This document shows, one piece after another, positions 51,801-59,678 of a DNA stretch of 64,000 bases. Positions within the stretch are counted from its first letter, which is position 1, and each line of letters begins with the position of its first letter. Where the stretch lies: contig NZ_CP107783.1 in assembly GCF_036345255.1 (NCBI RefSeq), forward strand, positions 1,798,001 to 1,862,000, given 5' to 3'. The translations under genes were made by a program, and so were the position numbers. The notes under the pieces were generated by a model that saw only the letters and a program-made list of their open reading frames with translations, had not been told where the DNA came from and made no database searches. This DNA comes from Streptomyces sp. NBC_00569. Lineage in GTDB: Bacteria > Actinomycetota > Actinomycetes > Streptomycetales > Streptomycetaceae.

Positions 51801-51982
51801 ACCTGTGCAGCCGGCGCACCACGTACGCGAGCTGGCGGACGGTCTGGCCGCCTCATTACGCCGGTGCCACGGCCGTAACGGTCGCAACTCGCAGGCGTTG
51901 TTGACCGTGGGGATAATGGGACCGATCCATCGCCCTCAGACGCCGAGCCGCACCAGCACGCGGCCGGACCGGAAGGAGCGGT

Positions 51983-52714
51983 ATGAGACAGCAGAGACTG
52001 GCCACTGTGGGTGCGGCGCTGTGTACAGCCGCAGCGCTAGGCCTGACAGTGCCACCTGTCGCCGCAGCCGTCCCTGATCAGTGTTCCTACCTCTCGTCCG
52101 CGTCTCGGCCCACGGTGATGGTCGGGGACACCGGGGTGGGGGTAAAGCAGGCTCAGTGCTTGAGCAACGCGTGGGGAGGCGAGCCGCCCAAGCTCACCCT
52201 CGACGGGGTCTTTGACTCGGTCATGCTGAAGAAGATCGAGTGGATCCAGGGGTGCCACGGTCTCCCGGCGAGCGGCATCATCGAGGACCGCACCTGGCAA
52301 GTGCTCTACCACCCGGCCCTGGACTGCTACAACCCCTATCCTGAGCAGCCGATTGCCCCCCGAATGGGCGAGGACGTCGCGAGCCTGGTGAGGATGTCGG
52401 GCGACAACCATCGCGCGAACGTCGCGTCTGCCCTGATTGGCCGTCCTAGACGGGTGCAACCACAAACTCGGTACTGGGCAGCACAGATTCCGAAATCCGC
52501 TCCGCGCTGGGCGTCCGCGAGCTGGATCCCGACAGTGTGGCCACCGTCGTCGTGGTTCACCTCGCATGCGACGGATGGGGAAGGCCAGTTGGCCTTCCCC
52601 ATCCGTCGCATTTCGAAGCGGTCAGTTAGTCCGCCATCTCATGGGCGGTGCGGAACTCGTGGTCAGGCTGCGGGAACTGATCCCACAGGATCTGTGAGCG
52701 GATCTCTCCGCTGA
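51983..52714 (+). CDS. Secreted peptidoglycan-binding-like protein, C-terminus doubtful
   Basis: The frame encodes 243 residues. A signal peptide (LATVGAALCTAAALGLTVPP, cleavage near AAA) is followed by a peptidoglycan-binding-domain-like unit: TVMVGDTGVGVKQAQCLSNA, GVFDSVMLKKIEWIQGCHGL, ASGIIEDRTWQVLYHPALDC. After about residue 145 the sequence becomes Arg/Ser/Pro-rich and runs through a large hairpin, suggesting that a frameshift extended the frame past its original end. The functional part is probably residues 1-135, exported to bind cell wall. Confidence 0.6.
   Translation: MRQQRLATVGAALCTAAALGLTVPPVAAAVPDQCSYLSSASRPTVMVGDTGVGVKQAQCLSNAWGGEPPKLTLDGVFDSVMLKKIEWIQGCHGLPASGIIEDRTWQVLYHPALDCYNPYPEQPIAPRMGEDVASLVRMSGDNHRANVASALIGRPRRVQPQTRYWAAQIPKSAPRWASASWIPTVWPPSSWFTSHATDGEGQLAFPIRRISKRSVSPPSHGRCGTRGQAAGTDPTGSVSGSLR
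52566..52611. terminator. Perfect 22-bp inverted repeat, strong bidirectional terminator
   Basis: Arms 52566-52587 and 52590-52611 are exact complements with a two-base loop. This is the longest perfect hairpin in the window. It lies between the convergent peptidoglycan-binding gene (plus) and the SUKH immunity gene (minus), 15 bases beyond the latter's stop, and ends in TTT. Confidence 0.8.
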
Positions 52715-53171
52715 GTTCCCCGACGAGGAAGCGGGTCACGGTCATGTCGTATCGCTCCCACTCCTCGCCGGACTCGTCGTTGATCAGGATAGGGCGGGTG
52801 TCGGGGTCGTCACCCGGCTGCATGAGCCAGTACAGGTACTCGCCGTTGTCCGTGGTTGCCCAGCAGATCAGGCGGCTGCCCTCGGCCTCCAGCTCGGCCG
52901 GCTTGTCCTCGAACTGCCACAGGGAGTCGTTGGCCTCCTCGCGTTCCGCCGAGATCTTGATCAGGTCGTAGACGTCATTGCGGCATCCCGGCTCCAGGAG
53001 CAGCAGGTAGCCGTCGATGAAGCCGCCGCCTCCGTAGGCTTCGATGAGTTCCTTGTAGTCCCCGGGCAGCGCGCTCTGCAGGGTGCTTTCGGCGGCGTTC
53101 CAGTCCGGAACCTGGCCGCTGCCGTGGGGCCGCGGCAGCAGCTCGGTGAGCTGGGTCAGGTCGGGGTTCAT
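52626..53171 (-). CDS. SMI1/KNR4 (SUKH) immunity protein for the Rhs toxin
   Basis: This 181-residue protein of the SUKH fold shows WNAAESTLQSALPGDYKELI, EAYGGGGFIDGYLLLLEPGC, GSRLICWATTDNGEYLYWLM and GEEWERYDMTVTRFLVGELS. SUKH proteins neutralise nuclease toxins in polymorphic toxin loci. Its ATG (AAAGGA upstream) lies 16 bases after the stop of a large Rhs toxin gene on the same strand, the classic toxin-immunity order. It stays in the cytoplasm (no signal peptide). A strong terminator follows. Confidence 0.82.
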   Translation of the reverse strand: MNPDLTQLTELLPRPHGSGQVPDWNAAESTLQSALPGDYKELIEAYGGGGFIDGYLLLLEPGCRNDVYDLIKISAEREEANDSLWQFEDKPAELEAEGSRLICWATTDNGEYLYWLMQPGDDPDTRPILINDESGEEWERYDMTVTRFLVGELSGEIRSQILWDQFPQPDHEFRTAHEMAD

Positions 53172-53187
53172 CTGTTGAGTCCTTTCG

Positions 53188-56100
53188 TCACCGCTTGCGG
53201 TTCCAGATCGTGAAGATGTTGGTTCCATCGCCGTCACTGCCGTGCGGACGCATCTGGAAGCCGTTGTTGCCGTGGGCCTCGATGGTCACACCGAGGGGAA
53301 TTTTCGCATTGTCGTCGGCGTAGATGGGCGTCACGCTGTACTGGATGATCTCACCGTCTCTGGCGGCGTTGCGGACCTGCAGTTCGACCTGCCGCATGAC
53401 GGGCGAGTTGGCGTAGCTGTGCATGGTGACGAAGTTGCGCGGGTCTTTGTTGGATCCGCCGATCATGGCTGCGAGTAGGTGGGCGCGGTTGTATCCCTTA
53501 CCGGATTCCCAGCCGGCCGGGTCGACCTGTGGGCCGGTTTTGCCGCCGAGCATGTCCTTGGTGATGGTGGCGTGCATCGACGTAGCACGGTTGTGCGGGC
53601 CGAGGTTGCCGTATTGGACCCGGTCGCCCCAGGTGACGTCGTTCTCGTCGCAGGGGGTGAGCCCGAGCGGGTCGCTGAGTGAGTGCGGGTTGTCGACGTA
53701 GGCGAGTGGATTGGGAGCAGGGGGCAGTCCGAGCGGGTCTGGGGTGAGGTAGCGGGCTGACTCGGGGTCGTAGTGGCGGTAGTAGTTGTAGTGCAGGCCC
53801 GTTTCGGGGTCGTAGTACTGGCCGGGAAAGCGCAGGGGGGTGTAGGCGGAGGCGTTCTTGTTCCAGGTGGTGGCGCCCCAGAGGGTGGCGCGGGTGCGCC
53901 AGGCGATGGTGCCTGACTCGTCGATCAGTTCGGTGGGGGTGCCGATCTGATCGGTGATGATGGCGAAGAAGCGTTGGTCGATGGCTTCTTGCGGTGCGGT
54001 GGCAAGGGATTTGGTCTCCGTCTGGGCGACGGGGGTGTGGCCGTCGTGGTCCCAGGTGAAGGTGATGAGTTCCGGGGCGTTCGTGGTGTGGACGGTCTGT
54101 TCGCACAGGGTGGTGCCGTCCCACGTGAACGTGGTGCGCTCCAGGACTCTCTGGCCGTCTGGGGCCATTCGGAGTTTGGCGGTGCGTCGGCCCAGAGCGT
54201 CGTACGTGTAGCGCCAGCGTGTGTTGTCCGGGGCTGTGCAGCCGATCAGTTGGTCTTCTGCGTTCCATTCATAGCGCCAGCTGTCGGGCTTGTGGGAGAG
54301 CCGGGTTTTCTGGCGAAGGGTGACGCGGCCCAGGGCGTCGTGTTCGTAGCGGACGTTGCCGGCTCTGGTGAGGCGGGTGCCGGTGTAGGTGCGTGGCCCT
54401 GTGGCGTCCGGGCTGGCATGCCGTGTGGGCCAGGTAGCGGCTGTCTGGTTGCCCATCGCGTCGTAGGTATAGGTCTCGCTCCAGTTCGCAGCACGCACGC
54501 CGGTGACCCGCCCGCCTGTATCGAGGTCGAAGCGGCGCGGGCCGGAGTGGAGGTCGTCGGTGCCGGTGAGGTGGCCGTCGGCGCGATGGGTGTAGGTCCT
54601 GCGCTGGATCAGGCGGTGGTCGGTGCCGGTGGTGACGGCCTGGCCGGTCAGGCGGCCTGAGGGTCCGTAGGTGCTGGTGAGGGTGGCGAACTCGCCGACG
54701 GTGCGGATGAGTTCCCGGCCGGCTGCGTCGTAGGTGAAGCCGATGGTGTGGCCGGATGAGGTCATGCGTGGTGGGCTGTCCGCCCCGGCATGGGTCCAGG
54801 TGGTCACTACGCCTGAGGGCGTGGTCCGGCTCTGGCGTCGTCCGGCCTGGTCGTATGTGAAGCGCAGGACGGCGCCGTCCACCGTCTGAGCGGCCAGTCG
54901 GCCGGCTGGGTCGTAGGAGAACTCCAGGCTGCTGTCTGGGGTGGTGGCGTGAGTCATCCGAGAGGCCGCGTCGTAGCGGTACTCCGTGCGCCGGCCGTCA
55001 GCCGCTTTCGCTGTCAGTTGGCCGACGTCGTCGAAGGCATAGGTGGCGGTCTGACCGGCGGCGTCGGTGCGGGCTATGGGCTGGCCGGCCGCATCATAAG
55101 CGTAGCGGGTGGTGCGGTCATCGAAATCGGTCTCAGCGATCAGACGCCCCGCCGCGTCGTAGGCGTAACTCCAGGTGTGGCCTTGAGCGTTGGTGACGCG
55201 GGTGAGGCGCTGCTCGGTGTCGTAGCGGAAGTGGTGCTGCGAGCCGTCCGGGGAGATGCGGGCTGCCGGCAGGTCGAAGGGACCGTAGTCGATGCGAGTG
55301 TGCGCGCCGAGCGGGTTCGTATGGCTCGTGCAGTTTCCCTCCCCGTCCCAGGCCCACGACTCACGGGCACCATCTGGTGTGGTGCGACTCAGCAGTCGCC
55401 CTTCGGCGTCCCAGGCCAGGGCGGTCACGTGCCCGAGCGGGTTGATGAGTTCGACGGCGCGGCCCAAGAGGTCGTAGCAGCCCCGGGTGGTCGCGCCGCG
55501 CGGGTCAGTGACCGTGAGGGGCAGCCCGGCAGCGTTGGTCTCCACGGTGGTGGTGGCGCCGTGCGGGTCGGTGGCACTCGCGACGGCTCCGGTGGTGTGA
55601 TGGGTGAAGCGGTGGACGGCGCCGTCGGGTTCGACCAGGAGTGTGCGGTTGCCGCGGGCGTCGAATCCCTGCCGGGTCTGAGCGCCGTCGGGGCCTATCA
55701 GTTCCACCGGCAGGTGCAGGTCGTTGTAGGCGATGCGGGTGGTGGCGCCGTCGGCTGTCTGTGTTCGGACCAGGTCGCCGGAGTCGTTCCACTCCCAGTG
55801 GGTGGTGCGGCCCAGGGGGTCGGTTCGGGAGAGGAGATGGTCGTGGCGGTCCCATTGCTGTCGGGTGGTGTGGCCGAGCGGATCGGTGATGGCGATGATC
55901 TGGCCGCGCCGGTTGGCGCGATAGACCATGGAGTGGTCCAGGGAGTCGGTGTATGTGACGGTGCTGGTGCCGTCCTCATCTGGGCCGGCATAGGTCAGGC
56001 GCGCGTTGAGAATGTTGTCGGTGCCGTGGGTGGTAATGACGCGGTGCTGGTCGTCGTAGCTGTAGGCGTAGACCGTGTCGTTGCTGTCGCGCCAGCCGGT

Positions 56101-57939
56101 GATGCGGTGAGCCGCGTCGTAGGTGAAGTGGAGCGGAGCATCCAGCGCGGTGCGCACCTCGTCCAGGTCGCCCGCGGTGACGGGCGCCTGTCCGCTGGGG
56201 GTGTCAGCAGTGTCGCCCCGGTCCTCGTAGCGAAAGCTGCGCAGGCGCGTGGAGCCTTCGTCGGTGAGCATGCGCAGGCCGGTGACGCGGCGGCGCTCTG
56301 CGTGCGTGTCGATCTGGACGCTGTAGCCGCCTGAGTGGACGACCAGTACGGGGACGTCGTCATCAGTGCGCTCGATGGCAACGCTGTTGCCGTTGCGGTC
56401 CTCGATCGTGGACAACCACCACAGCCCGTCGTGCTGAAGGGAGGGTTCGAAATGACGGGTCAGGCCCGTGAAGGGGTCCTGTACGGTCAGTGAGTAGGCA
56501 GTGCCGCGGGTGACGTAGGTCAGTGGCAGGCGGGCACCCGCGGCTGGTTGAACGCGGTCGCCCGGCAGGTCGGGACGCCGCGGGTAGACCAAAATAGAAC
56601 CGTCCTCGCGGTACCACCAGATCCCGCCCCATTCAGTGTTGGCCTCGAGCCGTTCGTCGAGAGTGGAAGCCCAGGACGGGCCGAAGAAGCGTCCCGCGTC
56701 ATATCCGGACAGGTGGGTGCGGCGCAGCACCAGCGGCAGCACTCCGGGAAGTTCTACGTCGGTCTGGGCGAGGATCATCTGACCGCTGGCCATGTCGATC
56801 GGGTCGCCACAGGTTTCCCGCGCATTCAGGGGGCGGGCCTGCCTCGACAGCCTGGTCGAGTCGATCTTCAGCCCGCTGGGCTTGCGCCCAGCACCGGAGG
56901 CATCGCCGTGGCCTGAGCCGCCGCCCGCGTCACCCTTATTGACGTGAATGTTGCGGGCCTTGTCGCGGACACCGATGTCGTTGTGCTTGTGCAGCTTGGA
57001 GGCGGCTTTGACACGTTCCGGGACGGTCTCGGTGACATGCTTGGAGATTTTGCCAAGGGCCTTCTCTGAGCCCTTGAGCGCACCGTGCAGGACACTGTCG
57101 AAGGCTTGTGTGAACGGGTCGCGGCCCTTGCTGCGGCCGAACGCTCCCTTGGCCCGCGACAGCGGCGAGGCCGCACCCAAGTGCATCTCGCCGCCGTGCC
57201 GTGAAACCTTCCCCGCACCGTCCTCGAACTCAAAGTGATCGATCCTGGTGGCCTTCTCGCCTCCCCCGGCACCACTGCCGCTGGAGCCGCCAGCCGACGC
57301 GAGCTGCAACCCACCGTGCCCGCCATGCCCCCCGTGCCCCCTGCCTCCACTGGCGGGCGGCACGGAGAATGCCCCCTCCGCGAGGTCGAGGACCATGTCC
57401 TCGACCATCGCCTCCAGCTTGGCGTTGACGGGCTCAGTTATCTTGGCCAGGACCTCGTCCACAACCCGGTCCACAGCCTCGTCGATGATCCTCTTGACCA
57501 CCTGACGCATCGCGGTGACCTCAGCTGCTCCGATCAGTGCGGACAGGCCACCGGTGACTACGGCGAGTCCTGCCGAGATCCCCACCGAGGCAGCCATGAT
57601 GGCGAGTTCGGCCTCGGCCTTGGTCTTCATTCCGAAGATGATCTCCGCGAGCACATCACAGGCGTCCGCGAACAAACGTGCGAGCTCGGGGAGTTTCTCC
57701 AGATGGCTGGCCTTGACCTGGCTCCAGTGCTTCTCCATCGCATCGACAGCCCAGCCCTCGGAAGAGGACAGGATCCGAGAGACCGCCTTGTGCGCGTCAC
57801 CGCCATGGCCTTCGAATTTCTCCGCGAACTCCCGCATGGCATCCGCCATTTCACGGTAGTCGTCCTCGTCCACATTCGGGAAGTTGATCCCGATGAAGTC
57901 CAGAACCTCGTCCAGCCAGCCCGGGATCGTGTAGCCCAT
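53188..57939 (-). CDS. Rhs-repeat polymorphic toxin with C-terminal DNA/RNA nuclease
   Basis: The 1583-residue protein starts at ATG 57939 (GGGGGAGG, 8-base spacing). Residues 1-190 form a helical module like type VII-secreted toxins (FAEKFEGHGGDAHKAVSRIL), and a Gly/His-rich linker follows. From about 375 comes a DUF6531 region (CGDPIDMASGQMILAQTDVE), then over 20 YD/Rhs repeats (GRLIAETDFDDRTTRYAYDA type). The Rhs core ends with YDPESARYLTPDPLGLPP and the DPLGL junction at about 1423. The final 155 residues are a beta-beta-alpha-metal nuclease with GYNRAHLLAAMIGGSNKDPR followed by NFVT (His1487 catalytic). It is a secreted antibacterial toxin, neutralised by the adjacent SUKH protein. Confidence 0.88.
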   Translation of the reverse strand: MGYTIPGWLDEVLDFIGINFPNVDEDDYREMADAMREFAEKFEGHGGDAHKAVSRILSSSEGWAVDAMEKHWSQVKASHLEKLPELARLFADACDVLAEIIFGMKTKAEAELAIMAASVGISAGLAVVTGGLSALIGAAEVTAMRQVVKRIIDEAVDRVVDEVLAKITEPVNAKLEAMVEDMVLDLAEGAFSVPPASGGRGHGGHGGHGGLQLASAGGSSGSGAGGGEKATRIDHFEFEDGAGKVSRHGGEMHLGAASPLSRAKGAFGRSKGRDPFTQAFDSVLHGALKGSEKALGKISKHVTETVPERVKAASKLHKHNDIGVRDKARNIHVNKGDAGGGSGHGDASGAGRKPSGLKIDSTRLSRQARPLNARETCGDPIDMASGQMILAQTDVELPGVLPLVLRRTHLSGYDAGRFFGPSWASTLDERLEANTEWGGIWWYREDGSILVYPRRPDLPGDRVQPAAGARLPLTYVTRGTAYSLTVQDPFTGLTRHFEPSLQHDGLWWLSTIEDRNGNSVAIERTDDDVPVLVVHSGGYSVQIDTHAERRRVTGLRMLTDEGSTRLRSFRYEDRGDTADTPSGQAPVTAGDLDEVRTALDAPLHFTYDAAHRITGWRDSNDTVYAYSYDDQHRVITTHGTDNILNARLTYAGPDEDGTSTVTYTDSLDHSMVYRANRRGQIIAITDPLGHTTRQQWDRHDHLLSRTDPLGRTTHWEWNDSGDLVRTQTADGATTRIAYNDLHLPVELIGPDGAQTRQGFDARGNRTLLVEPDGAVHRFTHHTTGAVASATDPHGATTTVETNAAGLPLTVTDPRGATTRGCYDLLGRAVELINPLGHVTALAWDAEGRLLSRTTPDGARESWAWDGEGNCTSHTNPLGAHTRIDYGPFDLPAARISPDGSQHHFRYDTEQRLTRVTNAQGHTWSYAYDAAGRLIAETDFDDRTTRYAYDAAGQPIARTDAAGQTATYAFDDVGQLTAKAADGRRTEYRYDAASRMTHATTPDSSLEFSYDPAGRLAAQTVDGAVLRFTYDQAGRRQSRTTPSGVVTTWTHAGADSPPRMTSSGHTIGFTYDAAGRELIRTVGEFATLTSTYGPSGRLTGQAVTTGTDHRLIQRRTYTHRADGHLTGTDDLHSGPRRFDLDTGGRVTGVRAANWSETYTYDAMGNQTAATWPTRHASPDATGPRTYTGTRLTRAGNVRYEHDALGRVTLRQKTRLSHKPDSWRYEWNAEDQLIGCTAPDNTRWRYTYDALGRRTAKLRMAPDGQRVLERTTFTWDGTTLCEQTVHTTNAPELITFTWDHDGHTPVAQTETKSLATAPQEAIDQRFFAIITDQIGTPTELIDESGTIAWRTRATLWGATTWNKNASAYTPLRFPGQYYDPETGLHYNYYRHYDPESARYLTPDPLGLPPAPNPLAYVDNPHSLSDPLGLTPCDENDVTWGDRVQYGNLGPHNRATSMHATITKDMLGGKTGPQVDPAGWESGKGYNRAHLLAAMIGGSNKDPRNFVTMHSYANSPVMRQVELQVRNAARDGEIIQYSVTPIYADDNAKIPLGVTIEAHGNNGFQMRPHGSDGDGTNIFTIWNRKR

Positions 57940-58053
57940 CCCCGCATCCTCCCCCTTGGTCCCCACTCTGCCCACGAACGCAAAATTGCCGCCTACGCGA
58001 TCAAGAACTCTAGTCGGCAGCAGTGACAGCGACGCAAGTGGGAACGAGGTCAC

Positions 58054-58532
58054 CCTGTCCGCACTGGAGGCACTCCTCGAAACGGCGGTTGGGAGTACGA
58101 CAGCTGGGTTAGGGCGGAGGGCGGCCAGGCCTCAGTGTGGCTGATGCTCAGTCGTCGTCGTCCAGCAGTCGGAGTGTGGTGCGCGAGCCCGAACTCGTGG
58201 TCAGGGAGGTGCGCCACGGTGATCCTCTGCGTCACCGTGGAGAGCGGCTCGGACCGCCTGGTAAACGTCTCCACACGCAACGGCCCGTCCACAAACACCG
58301 TCACCGAGCACGGTTGCGCCGAGCAGTCTCAAGAACGACCCGGCGTCACCGATCGAGAGCCACAGCGCGGCCCGCCCCTCGGCGACTCACTCGCGCAAAG
58401 GTGCCTGTGGGGCAATTGAGCCGGGAGGAGGGCAAGGGTCGCGTGAGGTCCCCCAGGATTTACGCTGCTGCCTCGGCGTGATCGCTCCAAGCACGCCGAC
58501 GCAGCGGTTCGGCTCTGAGCGGGACAGTCTTG
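58054..58532. other. Spacer upstream of the Rhs gene
   Basis: A minus-strand frame contains a protein-like piece (VETFTRRSEPLSTVTQRITV, AHLPDHEFGLAHHTP) at about 58150-58270 that may be the tail of a lost gene. No family was recognised and no start is present. Confidence 0.3.
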
Positions 58533-58790
58533 TCAGCGTGCGAGGGTGACCGTCACCGGCGCGTTGGGGCAGGGTGCCGCGTTCTCGGCAAGCGCGGCCT
58601 CTTCCGACGAATCGATCGCGAGCTGCCAGCGCACCTTCACAGTGATCCAGTCAGTGATGTACTCGCACCGGTCCCCGTCAAATGGTGGCATCCAGGTGGA
58701 CGGGTCCTGGTCCGCCTTGGAGCGGTTCGACTGCGCCGACACAGCAATGAGAGAGCGCTCGTCACGGAGCCGGATAGCCCTGGTGCGGGG
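58533..58790 (-). pseudogene. HNH endonuclease (DUF1524-type) C-terminal fragment
   Basis: The minus-strand frame DERSLIAVSAQSNRSKADQD, PSTWMPPFDGDRCEYITDWI, TVKVRWQLAIDSSEEAALAE and NAPVTVTLAR is the C-terminal part of secreted actinobacterial HNH nucleases (N.SK.D..P..WLPP...Y.C.Y...W...K..W.L..D). The upstream signal peptide and DHVVALA-type motif are missing: a stop lies just before the fragment, near the att-like tRNA piece. A GTG at 58742 could start a 69-residue peptide. Confidence 0.6.
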
Positions 58791-58825
58791 CCTTTAACAT
58801 CTGTGGCTGTGGGCCCTTGTGCTGA

Positions 58826-58866
58826 TGCCCCGGCAGGATTCGAACCTGCGACACCCGCTTTAGGAG
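58826..58866 (-). other. Copy of the 3' end of tRNA-Arg(CCT), probable att site scar
   Basis: On the minus strand these 41 bases read from the anticodon loop (CTCCTAAAG) through a T-arm (GCAGGTTCGAATCCTGC) to an acceptor end (CGGGGCA). This is the 3' half of a tRNA-Arg with CCT anticodon, without D-arm or 5' half. Integrating elements that use tRNA genes leave such 3' duplications at one boundary. The fragment lies between the broken HNH gene and the GYD gene. Confidence 0.65.
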
Positions 58867-59051
58867 TTCGACCCAGCAGCCACTCTGGTCGACTGCGGGC
58901 AGGCCTGCACCGATACCTATGACCGCCCGAAGTTGCCGGCGTCTGGCACCGTTGATGTCAGCCGGTGATGTCAGGCGACACTGCCTGGTCGGTTACGGAC
59001 GACGGTAGGCGGCACGGTCGGTTCCGGGTACCGGGGCCAAGGGTCCCGGGC

Positions 59052-59372
59052 TCACGTGCCGGGGGAACGGAAGGCGACTTGCTGACGGGCGGCCTCGTCG
59101 ATCTCGTCGAGGGTGAGGAGAGGGGTGGCCCGGGTGTGGAGGGCTCCGCTGGCTTTGACGGTGAGGCTGACGGCGGCCATGGAGACCGGGTCGGGGAAGT
59201 CGACGATAAGTACGATGTCGTCCTCCCCGAAGGCGAAGTACATGGCCTCGACCTGCCCGCCGAGGTTGGTGACGACATGGTCGACGGCGGCGCGACGGCT
59301 ACTCGCGCCTTCCTTGAGCAGACCCTTGGTGCCCTCGGGCGTGTAGGTGGCCTGGATGAGGAACTTCGGCAT
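59052..59372 (-). CDS. GYD domain protein
   Basis: This 106-residue protein has a ferredoxin-like fold typical of the GYD family: MPKFLIQATYTPEGTKGLLK, SSRRAAVDHVVTNLGGQVEA, MYFAFGEDDIVLIVDFPDPV, SMAAVSLTVKASGALHTRAT, PLLTLDEIDEAARQ. Function is unknown. GGAAG lies upstream of the ATG at 59372. The gene stands alone. Confidence 0.82.
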   Translation of the reverse strand: MPKFLIQATYTPEGTKGLLKEGASSRRAAVDHVVTNLGGQVEAMYFAFGEDDIVLIVDFPDPVSMAAVSLTVKASGALHTRATPLLTLDEIDEAARQQVAFRSPGT

Positions 59373-59678
59373 AGGGGTGCTTCCTGCCCATCGTTTGTCC
59401 GGTGTGGAATGACCTTCCCGCTGTCACATCGGCCGCTACGCGCGGAACCGCTTGGTTCACTCGTTAGAACCTGCCCCCGCATCAACGTGCGGCGTAGTCC
59501 CACATCGCGGCGACGAACCTTGCACCTGCCGGAGATATTGTCCGTGCAGGTCACAGCCCCGTTCCCCTGTCACGCTCCCCTGACACGGCCTGATCACCAG
59601 TGTGCTGGAGCGGCTTCCCCCTGCAGGCCGCCGCCTTCACGCCGGCAGGTGGCGGCGGCTGCGAGCGACGGTTCCGTG

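Noticed and set aside
58826..58922. A complete tRNA gene
   Set aside because: Only the anticodon loop, T-arm and acceptor 3' side are present; the following bases do not form a D-arm or a 5' acceptor strand.
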